From: Candidatus Rifleibacteriota bacterium
GTDB lineage: Bacteria > Muiribacteriota > Ozemobacteria > Ozemobacterales > Ozemobacteraceae
DNA: 64,000 bases
NCBI GenBank assembly: GCA_015233565.1
Contig: JADFXM010000030.1
Span: forward strand, 1 to 64,000
Reading direction: 5' to 3'
The translations under genes and the position numbers were made by a program. Position 1 is the stretch's first letter, and every line of letters starts with the position of its first letter. Under the pieces are notes generated by a model. The model did not search any database, had not been told where the DNA came from, and saw nothing but the letters and a program-made list of their open reading frames with translations. Below, in pieces: positions 33,615 through 43,026 of the stretch.

Positions 33615-34051
33615 TGACACTTGAAATGGACTTTCTGACGATTCACTTTGCACCGGTTTATTCATTACAGTTTGGAGAAATCCAACCTGGAATTACGAAT
33701 TTGCCGACACTATTTTTAAAAACTGTCAGCGAGATTGACTATGACGATTTGAGACTGACAGCGGTTTGCAGTGCCCGACATTTTCAGACCGGCGCGGATC
33801 TGGATGAGGGTGCTGAAGCCATGGCCGAAAAATGGCTTGCAGCAAATATTCCTGGTTATAACGGTGGGGCTCCTTCAGGTTGGGTTCCTATCGGAGGTGA
33901 TCCAACTGTGATGGGAAATTACCTTTCTATTCCGAAACTAGCCGTGGGAGAAAACGTTCCGATTCGGCTTCGCCTAAATATTCCTTCTGAAGTTGACACG
34001 ATCGGTGAATTTTCAATTTCTCTCGAACTTTATTACAAGGTGTCAGAATGA
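33614..34051 (+). CDS. tail protein of unknown function
   Basis: 145 residues from ATG 33614, which overlaps the stop of the previous gene (TGATG). An open frame from 33560 is not supported. Beta-rich, ends with NIPSEVDTIGEFSISLELYYKVSE. Not recognised. Confidence 0.6.
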   Translation: MTLEMDFLTIHFAPVYSLQFGEIQPGITNLPTLFLKTVSEIDYDDLRLTAVCSARHFQTGADLDEGAEAMAEKWLAANIPGYNGGAPSGWVPIGGDPTVMGNYLSIPKLAVGENVPIRLRLNIPSEVDTIGEFSISLELYYKVSE

Positions 34052-35409
34052 AAATTTACGATCCAACTTTCAAAATTCAATCTGAGCCACCAAACAAACT
34101 GACTCAGGTGACCTCTTTTACTTCTCAAAATGAGAAGGTAGAGTTTTCCTTCAGAGGTCAGAATTTTTCGAATTGGTCTAGCAGGTTTGAAGCCTTCACA
34201 GAACTGGAGATGGCCAAATTTATCACAGCCCATCCAACCAACAGTAGAACCATTATCAAAGAACCGGTTGTATATCCCAGCAGATGGGAAATGAATCTTT
34301 CCGATTGGAAAAAGGAACGGGGAGCAAATATTTTCCTTCGATATTGCCTTAAGGGAAATGATCAATGGTTTACCTACGAAAAAGGGTTCGTTCAAACAAT
34401 CACCGACAGTGAAAACATGATGGTTTTGTGTCTGGCCGATAACGTTTCCCGGAATTTGCCGGTTTCTTACCTAAATTTTGAGGCTTCTGCCAACTTATTT
34501 CAACCCGGCGATTGTGTATTAATTTATCGAAACGGGCCAACATCAGCCAGAGTTGTAATTGGATTTTTGGACCAACCACCACGTGGAGGCTATAACTGGG
34601 CAGCTTGGGTAACAGGTGGCGCTGGGGATAGTTGGTCAGTTGATACAAATCCATATAAACGCTGGAAAACCGGCTGGGATTACAGATTCCCAGAATTTAT
34701 TGAAACATTTTATGAAAATTTTTGGTATTGGGAAGACCATGTTGAAAGCCCTATAAGACGATGGTATACAGAAGCTTTTACAACCAAAGACAAGTATAAA
34801 TTAGACATAGAAGTCAATAATAAAGTAGCTTTGATCGATTTAACTCTCCAATTATCCAATATTAATCCTTATGTTAAAGCTATTGATATCGACCAAGGCG
34901 GAAATTCATTTTTTGCATGGGCTGATTGGAATTTTGGGGCGAATCCAAATCCAATTTTCGATAATCAAATCGAAGAATTTCCGTCGGGATCAGAATTTTG
35001 TTTTGCTTATTCAATCCCCAAAGAAGATGGAACATTTCCTTTTGCTTGGCCAATGGATTACAAAAGGAATCCAAATTTTGGGCTCTACCATATCAAATTG
35101 CAAAGATTCGATAATGACTGGTTGGATGTTTTGGAATTTGATATGACCGGAGAAGATTTCACATTCAAAGATATCTTTCAAAGCGAGGAATTGCCCCCTT
35201 TAAATGATGCGATCACACTTCGAAATGGGTTACAAAAGTATTCTTTCACCAATGTTGTGCTTGAAAAAAACAAAAACTACAGGTTGCAATTAACCCAGAC
35301 AGACTGTTCGATTGCTATTTATAGGCCATCCGGGGGGACTCCGGAATTTCCCTTTTATTCAAAAGCGAGACCATACATAAAAATGACCGGATTGATGATG
35401 TCATCATAA
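34048..35409 (+). CDS. tail tip/receptor region protein, unknown
   Basis: 453 residues, very rich in Trp, Tyr and Phe (YNWAAWVTGGAGDSWSVD, ETFYENFWYWEDHVE) and free of a signal peptide. The aromatic content is typical of carbohydrate-contacting or fibre-base domains. Higher AT content than the head genes suggests exchange of this module. Confidence 0.6.
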   Translation: MKIYDPTFKIQSEPPNKLTQVTSFTSQNEKVEFSFRGQNFSNWSSRFEAFTELEMAKFITAHPTNSRTIIKEPVVYPSRWEMNLSDWKKERGANIFLRYCLKGNDQWFTYEKGFVQTITDSENMMVLCLADNVSRNLPVSYLNFEASANLFQPGDCVLIYRNGPTSARVVIGFLDQPPRGGYNWAAWVTGGAGDSWSVDTNPYKRWKTGWDYRFPEFIETFYENFWYWEDHVESPIRRWYTEAFTTKDKYKLDIEVNNKVALIDLTLQLSNINPYVKAIDIDQGGNSFFAWADWNFGANPNPIFDNQIEEFPSGSEFCFAYSIPKEDGTFPFAWPMDYKRNPNFGLYHIKLQRFDNDWLDVLEFDMTGEDFTFKDIFQSEELPPLNDAITLRNGLQKYSFTNVVLEKNKNYRLQLTQTDCSIAIYRPSGGTPEFPFYSKARPYIKMTGLMMSS

Positions 35410-35425
35410 AGGAAAGGAAAAAGTA

Positions 35426-35830
35426 ATGACCTGGACTACTTTTGGACCCCATATCCCTGGAACTGTATTAAAGCCGGAAGATGGCGATAAAATCAGCAAT
35501 AATGTTAAACAATTGGCAATGGATATATACGCCAATCCTACCTCGAATGACAATGGTCTTGCAACGCTTCCATATCCTTTAGAGTTAGGCGTGGCTTATT
35601 CGGGAAGCATTCTAGGAAATGGCTCAACAGGTATAACAGTTACAATGCCAACAACGCTTGTTCCTGCCACAGCAGATGATTATGAAGTTTTTCCTGCCTG
35701 GCAAGAAAATCCCGGATCAAATGGGCAAATTTGGGTGGAAAAGACCGTTCAAAATTTTGTCATAAAACATTCAGGCAGCGAATTAGGAAAAAAAATCGGA
35801 TTCCAAATTGTGAGGAAAACTATCACATGA
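35426..35830 (+). CDS. small tail fibre-associated protein
   Basis: 134 residues. The start TWTTFGPHIPGTVLKPEDGDKISNNVKQL is similar in style to short trimeric fibre bases. The rest is beta-rich. Its stop overlaps the start of the exported propeller protein (ATGA). Confidence 0.55.
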   Translation: MTWTTFGPHIPGTVLKPEDGDKISNNVKQLAMDIYANPTSNDNGLATLPYPLELGVAYSGSILGNGSTGITVTMPTTLVPATADDYEVFPAWQENPGSNGQIWVEKTVQNFVIKHSGSELGKKIGFQIVRKTIT

Positions 35831-37896
35831 AAAAATTTTTATTTGTTCTTCTGTTTTTGGCACTTTCTTCGGTTGTATTCGGTTTATCAAATATTGCTTC
35901 AGGAACTTTCGTTGATTTGGGGCGACAAGCAAGCCAAACCTCTATTAATTGCTTTGCAAGATGTTTAAACGGCAATTTGTTGGCCGGAACCGCTTCAGAC
36001 GGAAAAATACTTTTGAGCACTGACACCGGTTTAATATGGAATGATTTGGGACAACAGGCTACTCAAACGGTAATAACTTGCTTAACTTTCCTGGAAAACG
36101 GAATTGTTCTTGCCGGAACTGCCACCGAAGGACATATTCTTAAAAGCACTGATAACGGGGAGACATGGACAGATAAAGGCCAAATAGCAACCTTCCCTAT
36201 ACCGGTAACAAAAATTTATTGTATTACTTATTGTGAAAGTGGAATTGTTTTGGCTGGAACTGATTTTGGTCTTCTTTTCAGGAGCACCGATTATGGTTCA
36301 ACCTGGACAAATATGGGAGAACAATATTCATCTGGAGAAGTAATTTCTATCGGGTATTTGGGGAGTAGCACAGTAATGATGGCTACCGATGAACCCAGAA
36401 CATTACACCGAAGCATTGACAAAGGTTTAACCTGGAATTATGTTTCATATAATGGTGAGGGTGATAATTCGCCAGATCAACCCATAATAGGATTTTTTCC
36501 CCCGATAAGAGAAAGATGTTATGCTTTTTCAAATTTCAAGGAAATTTATTATTCAGCCGATTATGGAGCCACTTGGTGGGAAGATGGAATAGGAACACTG
36601 ATTGACGCTAAATTTGTTTCTTATTTCAGCCAGGATATTAAAATTGTGGGTGGCAATTCAGACGGAGAAATAGCGCGATTTTATGAACCATATTTAAATG
36701 GCAGAATATATTCAATACCAGCAAGCCCACCAGAAAATATTAGCGCTGGCATATATGCGGGTGGGGGCATATCAATTCTTGGAACTGCCACACAAGCCCG
36801 GATTTTAAGACATGTGGCGTCTTTGCCGAATGAACTTTATCCGATAACAGTTCCAACAGATTGGTCACCAGGAGCAATTGCAACCTGGACTACAACAGGC
36901 AAGCATCCAAGAATATTAGTTGGAACATATACTCCTGATCCAAGATTTGGAGAAATTGGAGATATTTTTGTTAAAAGAAGTGATACCAAATTTTCTCTTC
37001 CTGCCACTCAAAGCGAATATTTGGATGATCCTAATTCACGATTTTACGTTTTAAGCAATTGGGATCAATCCACACCTAATTTTACTCATGATAATGTTTG
37101 GATCGGAATTGGAGCGAGTGGGAGCGGAAGTGGGGGAAGCCATTCTTTATTAACAGATTTAGATTATGCCACGTCCGGTCATACGGGATTTGCAGCTGAA
37201 AATGGCTCAACAACTATAGATTTTAATGGTTATGATCTTTACGAGAACGGAACAAAGCTAAGTGAGAAATACGCTGGCTTGAATGGCAGTTCAACTGTTG
37301 ATTTTAATGGTAGATACGCTTATTTCGACGGTTTCATTTCAGGAAATCTGACTCAATCTTACAACAGTAGTCTTGGAATAGGCTCTATTGGCGGAACTTC
37401 AACCACTGATTATTTGAAATTTTACAACGGAATTCCAATTTTTGGTGAATCTTTTTTTATTATTTCCGGAGTGGAAAGATCGTTAACAATAGCTTCCGAC
37501 ATGGTTGATCTGGCAAGTGGCTCAATTGGTCTTTTTCCTGCTCAAACGTTCGGTATTTATCATGAATACGGGTTATTTCCACGAACACAGACTATGCTTT
37601 TCGAGGTTACAGCGAGCGGAGCAATTAATTTCAATCCTTTGGATAGTGCGCCAAATGACCCATATGTAAAAAAAGGAAGCCTCTTTTTCAATAATGCCTC
37701 GGCAGTTCTTGAATTGAACGACGGTTCAAACTGGGTGAAAATACCAAAAACCGGTGGAGAAATACAAGGCCATTTCCTTGCCAACGACGAAACACCAGGA
37801 GCCTCAGAAGACGTTGTATTACCTTTCGAATGGGGTATTTCATCACTAACCCTTCATTTTAAAGACGGTCTTTATACCGGCCACACCGGCCCCTAA
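35827..37896 (+). CDS. exported Asp-box beta-propeller protein with fibre-like C-terminus
   Basis: 689 residues from ATG 35827. A Sec signal peptide (KKFLFVLLFLALSSVVFG) precedes at least five BNR/Asp-box repeats (LSTDTGLIW, KSTDNGETW, RSTDYGSTW, RSIDKGLTW, YSADYGATW) over about residues 20-310. A Gly/Ser linker and a repetitive fibre-like part (GLNGSSTVDFNG, ENGSTTIDFNG) follow. Such propellers bind or cleave glycans. The signal peptide means the protein should leave the cytoplasm, which is odd for a tail fibre. Confidence 0.75.
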   Translation: MKKFLFVLLFLALSSVVFGLSNIASGTFVDLGRQASQTSINCFARCLNGNLLAGTASDGKILLSTDTGLIWNDLGQQATQTVITCLTFLENGIVLAGTATEGHILKSTDNGETWTDKGQIATFPIPVTKIYCITYCESGIVLAGTDFGLLFRSTDYGSTWTNMGEQYSSGEVISIGYLGSSTVMMATDEPRTLHRSIDKGLTWNYVSYNGEGDNSPDQPIIGFFPPIRERCYAFSNFKEIYYSADYGATWWEDGIGTLIDAKFVSYFSQDIKIVGGNSDGEIARFYEPYLNGRIYSIPASPPENISAGIYAGGGISILGTATQARILRHVASLPNELYPITVPTDWSPGAIATWTTTGKHPRILVGTYTPDPRFGEIGDIFVKRSDTKFSLPATQSEYLDDPNSRFYVLSNWDQSTPNFTHDNVWIGIGASGSGSGGSHSLLTDLDYATSGHTGFAAENGSTTIDFNGYDLYENGTKLSEKYAGLNGSSTVDFNGRYAYFDGFISGNLTQSYNSSLGIGSIGGTSTTDYLKFYNGIPIFGESFFIISGVERSLTIASDMVDLASGSIGLFPAQTFGIYHEYGLFPRTQTMLFEVTASGAINFNPLDSAPNDPYVKKGSLFFNNASAVLELNDGSNWVKIPKTGGEIQGHFLANDETPGASEDVVLPFEWGISSLTLHFKDGLYTGHTGP

Positions 37897-37980
37897 TAAC
37901 TTCCCTGGAAAACTTTCCTTGGAATTCGTCTTTCGGGAAAGTATCCTACTGGATCTTTAAATACCTTTTAAGGAGCACTT

Positions 37981-38577
37981 ATGAAACGTTTTATTTTACT
38001 GGCAATTATCACGATCTTTTTAACTTTGCCTGGAGTCTCGACTGCCCAAAGTCTTGTTAGGCCAATTTATACCGATGCTTCCGGAACAAACCACCAATTA
38101 GCCGGACCAGACGGAATTCTGAAAGTTGCCGTTGCCTCATCAGGAAGTGGTGTTTCCGATATTCGCATGGCTTCTGAAACAGTTGGTTTGATCTCAGCGA
38201 TTAATGCCATTGTGACAGCCATTGTGGGAACCCCAAGTGTGAAACTCAACGCTGAATCAGCCGGTTTAAAAGAAGCGATTGCCTCTGTAACCCAAGCCGT
38301 TAAATCACCGCCATCGGAGTATTCTTCAGGGTATTTGCTGGTTGGATCGATTTCAGTGGTTATCTCACCGATTGCGAATCAAAAAACCATTAGAATTACC
38401 AGAATCGGGGCAGATGCTGCAACTTGGCCAATATATTTGGAACGTGGCTTAATCGCCACTATTTCGCAATCTCTTGAATTCTGGAGCAATATTTCACGCG
38501 ATTGGGGACCAGCATCGATTGCTGTTATTTCCTCGACCACCGATTTAATTTATTATGAGTTGGAGGCTCAACCATGA
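37981..38577 (+). CDS. exported protein of the fibre region
   Basis: 198 residues. Signal peptide (KRFILLAIITIFLTLPGVSTA, cut after AQS). The mature part has small-residue helices and a beta-rich end (RLIATISQS, ISSTTDLIYYELEAQP). AAGGAG before the ATG. Not recognised. Four-base overlap with the next gene. Confidence 0.65.
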   Translation: MKRFILLAIITIFLTLPGVSTAQSLVRPIYTDASGTNHQLAGPDGILKVAVASSGSGVSDIRMASETVGLISAINAIVTAIVGTPSVKLNAESAGLKEAIASVTQAVKSPPSEYSSGYLLVGSISVVISPIANQKTIRITRIGADAATWPIYLERGLIATISQSLEFWSNISRDWGPASIAVISSTTDLIYYELEAQP

Positions 38578-40085
38578 CCAGAAATTACCAATGGATTTCA
38601 ATTACAATTTTCCTTCTAATTTTCTCAATTTGCATCGCCTTTGCCGATTCCTGGCAGGACCGAGGGGTAGATTCCAAAGCCAGAAAATCAATCAAAACTC
38701 ACTCAACCGCTAACGCCAACATTCACTGCTGTGGCCCTTTGGGATTGGCATCAACTTCAGCACTTTTGGATCTCGCATCGAGTCAGACAACTCTCCTTGA
38801 TAATCACAAACTGACAAATCAGACCCATTTATGCTCAGTAATCGCAAGCGCTACCTACGTCGATCAGGCAATAGCAAGTCAGGCAACTACTGATTCGGGA
38901 ATTTTCGCTTTGCGTAATGGAAGCTCCACGGTTGATTTTAAAACTAAGATCCTAACCGTTTCTGGCCTCTCCACTTTTACGGATGAATTAACCATCACGA
39001 ATGGAAAACCTTTGCAAATTTTTAGGCCCAATACTGATTATGGATGGGGAATTCTTTCAGACAGTTCCAATACATTGCAATATTATCACGGTTTGAGACT
39101 CGGTTTATATTATCGAACAGCCTACAGTCTAACTGATTCTGGAAACGCCAGCTTTGCAGGTTCCATAACAGCAGGCGGAAACTTCGTTGGAAATGGCCAC
39201 TGGTATAGCGGCGATGGCGGAGATGAAGGTCTTTTCGTTGATGGGAGTGGAAATGTGGGCGTGGGAACTCTTACAACCAGAGGGTTAACAATAGATACGC
39301 CAAACCTAAATTCCACTTCACAGCTTCAACTGAAAAATGGTATAGATAGTATCGTAGAGACCCACCTAGGAACTTTTGGTGGAGCTACTTACCTCGGAAA
39401 TAATTACTATTACAATAATGGACACCTATACAATTCAACTTCTATTGGCAGTTCAAGAATTTACATGTCGGATGTAATAAATTTTGATGTGGCGACTGCA
39501 AGTTCTATTCCAGCCACAGCAATGAGGATAAATAACGCCGGCCATCTCCTCATCCAAACCATAACTGACCACGCGGGGGAGGCGCTTCAGGTGGCTGGGA
39601 ATACATATGTCAGCGGAACAATAACAGAAGGTTCAGGAACTCTTGCGTCTAAATATAGACCATTAACCTCAATTGTTGTTTCTTGTGTTTCCTCGACCAC
39701 TTCCTTTGTTCATGCCGACAACATTGATCAGATAGCTTCCTGGACTGAGATTGTTGATACAAATAATGCATTTACAAATTCCATATTTACTTGCCCCAGA
39801 ACGGGACAATATCTTGTATCTTGTAATTATAAAATCGAAACCTTACAAGTTGCCCAATATTATTATCTTTTTACCGAAGTAAATGGTACAAAATATTTAG
39901 CGGATCAATATATTGCATTAAATACTAACCCCTGGGTGTTAGGAAGCGTTAGATTGTGGTCATTAACCGTCGGAGACACTCTGGCAATTGTTGCTAAAAG
40001 TTCCGTAAGCAACCCATCTTCATTCAATAATGATTACGGTTCAAATGGCTGCTGTTATCTTTCAATTGTTTATCAAGGCGATTAA
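38574..40085 (+). CDS. exported fibre-like protein with C1q-type C-terminus
   Basis: 503 residues. Signal peptide (ISITIFLLIFSICIAFA) ending at ADS. The stem has fibre repeats (GSSTVDFK, DGSGNVGVGTLTT, LQVAGNTYVSGTI), as in phage tail fibres. The C-terminal 120 residues look like a C1q/TNF jelly roll (FTCPRTGQYLVSCNY, VNGTKYLADQY, LTVGDTLAIVAKSS). Last gene of the prophage, 150 nt from the right end. Confidence 0.75.
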   Translation: MTRNYQWISITIFLLIFSICIAFADSWQDRGVDSKARKSIKTHSTANANIHCCGPLGLASTSALLDLASSQTTLLDNHKLTNQTHLCSVIASATYVDQAIASQATTDSGIFALRNGSSTVDFKTKILTVSGLSTFTDELTITNGKPLQIFRPNTDYGWGILSDSSNTLQYYHGLRLGLYYRTAYSLTDSGNASFAGSITAGGNFVGNGHWYSGDGGDEGLFVDGSGNVGVGTLTTRGLTIDTPNLNSTSQLQLKNGIDSIVETHLGTFGGATYLGNNYYYNNGHLYNSTSIGSSRIYMSDVINFDVATASSIPATAMRINNAGHLLIQTITDHAGEALQVAGNTYVSGTITEGSGTLASKYRPLTSIVVSCVSSTTSFVHADNIDQIASWTEIVDTNNAFTNSIFTCPRTGQYLVSCNYKIETLQVAQYYYLFTEVNGTKYLADQYIALNTNPWVLGSVRLWSLTVGDTLAIVAKSSVSNPSSFNNDYGSNGCCYLSIVYQGD

Positions 40086-40144
40086 TTCTAAAAAGCCTTG
40101 TCTTAATGCTCACTTTTTAGATTAGTTAAAAAGCAAATTGCAAT

Positions 40145-40231
40145 TATTCAAGTGATGCAGTAAATTGAAAAAAAACCAAGAATTTTTTTTATAACAAATC
40201 AAGTGTCCCTGGGCGACAAAATAAGTGTCTT
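40145..40231 (-). repeat. transposase sites at right end (R1, R2, possible R3)
   Basis: R1 at 40215-40231 (minus-strand reading AAGACACTTATTTTGTC) and R2 at 40194-40209 (GGGACACTTGATTTGT) are copies of the left-end site in inverted orientation. A weaker copy with CAAGTG lies at about 40145-40160. R1 and R2 adjacent with R3 apart is the Mu attR layout. Confidence 0.82.
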
Positions 40232-40237
40232 CTAACA

Positions 40238-42455
40238 ATCGTGCAACTAAAAAAACTTGGAGAATTACTCCTGCGAATAGGAGAAAGATAAGAATTTTTT
40301 CCTGCCGAATCTGCTGTTGCACTGGCCCAAGCGAAACTTTAGCGGCAAGCATAATACCAGACATTATTTTGCTTGGATACGCAAATCCAACAGCCCGTCC
40401 TTCCAGATATTTTTCTGACAAGCTGAGACCCTGGCTGGAAAAATTTACTATGGTCTGCAAATGGCCGATATTACCATATCTGGCAATAGGAAACATACCA
40501 TCAGGTTTGTTTGTAAAAGCAGCCATTCCAAATCCTTTCAGATTTTCCAGCTCACTTATTGAACCCCGGCGGATACGTGTTTTTATAAATCCCCGAATTG
40601 CAGCTTTTTGGTCCCAGACAATTACTATTACAAATTTTGTGGACTGATTTTTTTCGAAATTTTTTGAATAAATTATCAAATTTTTCTGACCCAGCTCAAG
40701 CGTTTGAGGTTTTTCAGTCGCTGTAGTGATGTCGATCCTGTTGAAATCACCGATTGATAATGACCCAAAAATCTTCGAACCCGAATTTCGTTTTTGAAAG
40801 TCAATTGATGACCCCGGAAGTTCCTTCGCCCATGTTTCTCTTATATTGCTTTGCAGGGTTTTTACCATTCGTGGGCTCATTCCAAAATCATTAATCTGCC
40901 ATTGTGAATCATTCGGTCCGAACAGAAATAATCCGATTGGTTTCAAAGATGAACTGCGTGCTTTTTCCCACAACTCTCTAAGAAACTCGGAACTCGGGTT
41001 TTTGATGGAAAAGTTCTCGTCAAAAAGATCTATCAGCGATTTTCCATCTGACAGCTTCTGGCGTAGTAAATCACCACAAATTAACCCATCCTGTCGGGAA
41101 ATATTCCGGCTGTCATTTTCAATACCTTCAAGGATACTACCAAGTCTCTCAATTAATCCGTCTTTCAGGTTTCGCTCACGGTCGCTTAAAAGGCGAGAAC
41201 TGGCAGAAATCCCGAGAATCAAAGGGATGGAAACTAACGCCAAAAGCCAAATCAATAGTTCTTTTTCGACCCCTGGGTTTAATGAAGAAATACGCTTTCG
41301 ATTCAGATTAAGGACAATGATCCATCCAAGAACCATCACTCCGCAAAAAAAGTAAACGGCTTTACCTTCAAAAACAGAGGATTGTTCTCTTCGTGGCACG
41401 AACAAGAGTCCAAGATGTCCACAATCAGGTGCCAAGGAGCAAACCCGCACCCACCATTTTTCATATGGGATTACGGTTCCCACAAGACTTGTGAGAAGCC
41501 GAGGAACTGAGAATCTTGATCCCGGGATGAACTGGGGCTGGATAATCAGCTTCTGCCTGAACTCTTCAATGATTTCATGGGCCGAGCTTGATGCCGGACT
41601 TGAAACCAATCCTGCGTGAATCAACTTTGAAGGATTCATCGGCTTAAAATCCGTGGGAAGTGGCAAAAAAACTGGAAACATTTCTGAATGATTCCACATT
41701 TTCAAAATTGTCTTTATGCCAAATTTGCATGCTTGGGCGCTGGAAATGGGCATAAAAATGATGAAAACTCCAGCAATTTTCTTTTTTCGAAAAAAGTAAT
41801 TCCAGGTCATCACACCTGTTTTATCCTGACAGATAACCTGAACCGGACGACTTCGGAATTGCTCCTCAAATATTCCACAGGAAAATCCTGTGCCAAAAAA
41901 ACTGCGACATCGTTGTTCCCAGGAATCTGCGAAATCCAGGGGTTTGCACTTTCCAAGTGTTTGAAGTGCAACATCTTTCATCAACTTTGTCATAAAACCT
42001 CGGCTTTTTTCTTCAAAGGCCGAACCAGTACAAGGGCTAGCACCATGTCCGGGATTTCCGTCAGGAATGGCAATTGCCCAGATACTACGCGGGGGAAGTG
42101 GTTTAAATATTCTCGACCGAAGAATTTTGGAAATTTTCTTGTCAAACCAATCCGATGTTATTTTAAGATTAGGATGACGGCGGAATTCAATCTCAACACG
42201 CTTCTTTAGAATTTGAGCTTCAAGTTGGACGATAGAATCCGGGTTTGAAAAATTTCGAAGGAAATACGCCGGGATTGCGGTTTTTTCCTGAATATCTTTT
42301 AGTTCATCTGCTTGAATTTGTTTTGTGGAGAATCCAGCCTGCCAGAACAGAATTGCCAGAGGGCAAAGGCTCAACAATAATGGTAACCACCAGGAACCAA
42401 CAAGGGTATTTTGGCAATTTTTTTGGGAAACAGACATATTTCTGGTCAACAACAA
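40238..42455 (-). pseudogene. 5' part of prophage-split class III cyclase (sensor and membrane part)
   Basis: Codes for the N-terminal sensor of the split cyclase: a first membrane span (WWLPLLLSLCPLAILFW), an extracytoplasmic region of about 330 residues, two spans near residues 375-440, a second extracytoplasmic region, and a last span (ILIFLLFAGVILQVFLVAR) just before the HAMP domain. The host frame ends at the ATCGT duplication (40238-40242). The open frame continues to 40122 only through prophage end sequence. Start is uncertain: TTG 42455 or ATG 42437, neither with a good ribosome site. If expressed, the fragment would be a membrane sensor without output. Confidence 0.88.
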
Positions 42456-43026
42456 CCAAGAGAGCCATAATGGGTCCAGTTTTCAGAATTTCTCGAAAAA
42501 TATATGCTCGTTGGGTTGCGGTGTTCCCCCTTTTCGAAATCCGAAAAAATATTGCCCAAATTTTACTTTAGATCAGGTCGCAAGAGCAAAATATATTTTT
42601 TTGGCCCTCCAGTTAGTTGATAGCAATTTTTTTTGAGATCCCAGTTTTAAATGAATCTCAGCGAAAAAAGTAAAAACTCTTGTCTTATAAACCTGCATAA
42701 ACGCAAGTGCAGAAAATTTGAAAAAAAACATTATTTTCTGGGATTTTTTTTTTGAATTATATGGTTAATTGCCAATGTCAATATGAATTTACTCTTTGTT
42801 TCTGAATGAATCTTATATCTCAATAGGTTCTTGCAAAATTTGCAAACCCAAATTTGCGAAAAATGTCACAACGATCCTCAAGCTTGAATTTCTTTCTGTT
42901 TGATGTGCAATTTTTCACAATTTAGCAAGAAACTTTCAAGTCTGAAATTTCCCTTTTCCATTGTAGAAAATTTTTGATTTCCCATGATATACTTTGCCAA
43001 CAAATGAAAAGCTAAGAAAGCATAAA
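42456..43026. other. intergenic region between cyclase and feoB
   Basis: AT-rich divergent gap of 571 nt without a credible gene. A strong -10-like TATACT lies at 42985-42990 on the plus strand, about 37 nt before the feoB start. No clear Fur or DtxR box was seen. Confidence 0.5.

Larger units (their letters stand above)
4719..40237 (+). mobile_element. complete Mu-like transposable prophage, 35.5 kb
   Basis: Left end starts 5'-TGAGGGGGGACACTTG at 4719 and right end closes ...GTGTCTTCTAACA-3' at 40237. The ends are TG and CA, and the 5-bp direct repeat ATCGT flanks the element (4714-4718 and 40238-40242), as for Mu. On both ends the core GACACTT begins 9 nt from the terminus. Content: repressor, transposase A, ATPase B, Gam, Mor-like activator, GemA, lysis genes, Mu-type head genes and a long-tail module without sheath. 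Excision in silico restores the reading frame of the host cyclase gene. No site-specific integrase is present. All structural genes look intact. The only suspected lesion is a 1-nt deficit at the start of gam. Confidence 0.96.

Noticed and set aside
40122..40237. Apparent C-terminus of the right cyclase fragment
   Set aside because: It is read through the prophage right end; host sequence stops at the ATCGT duplication.
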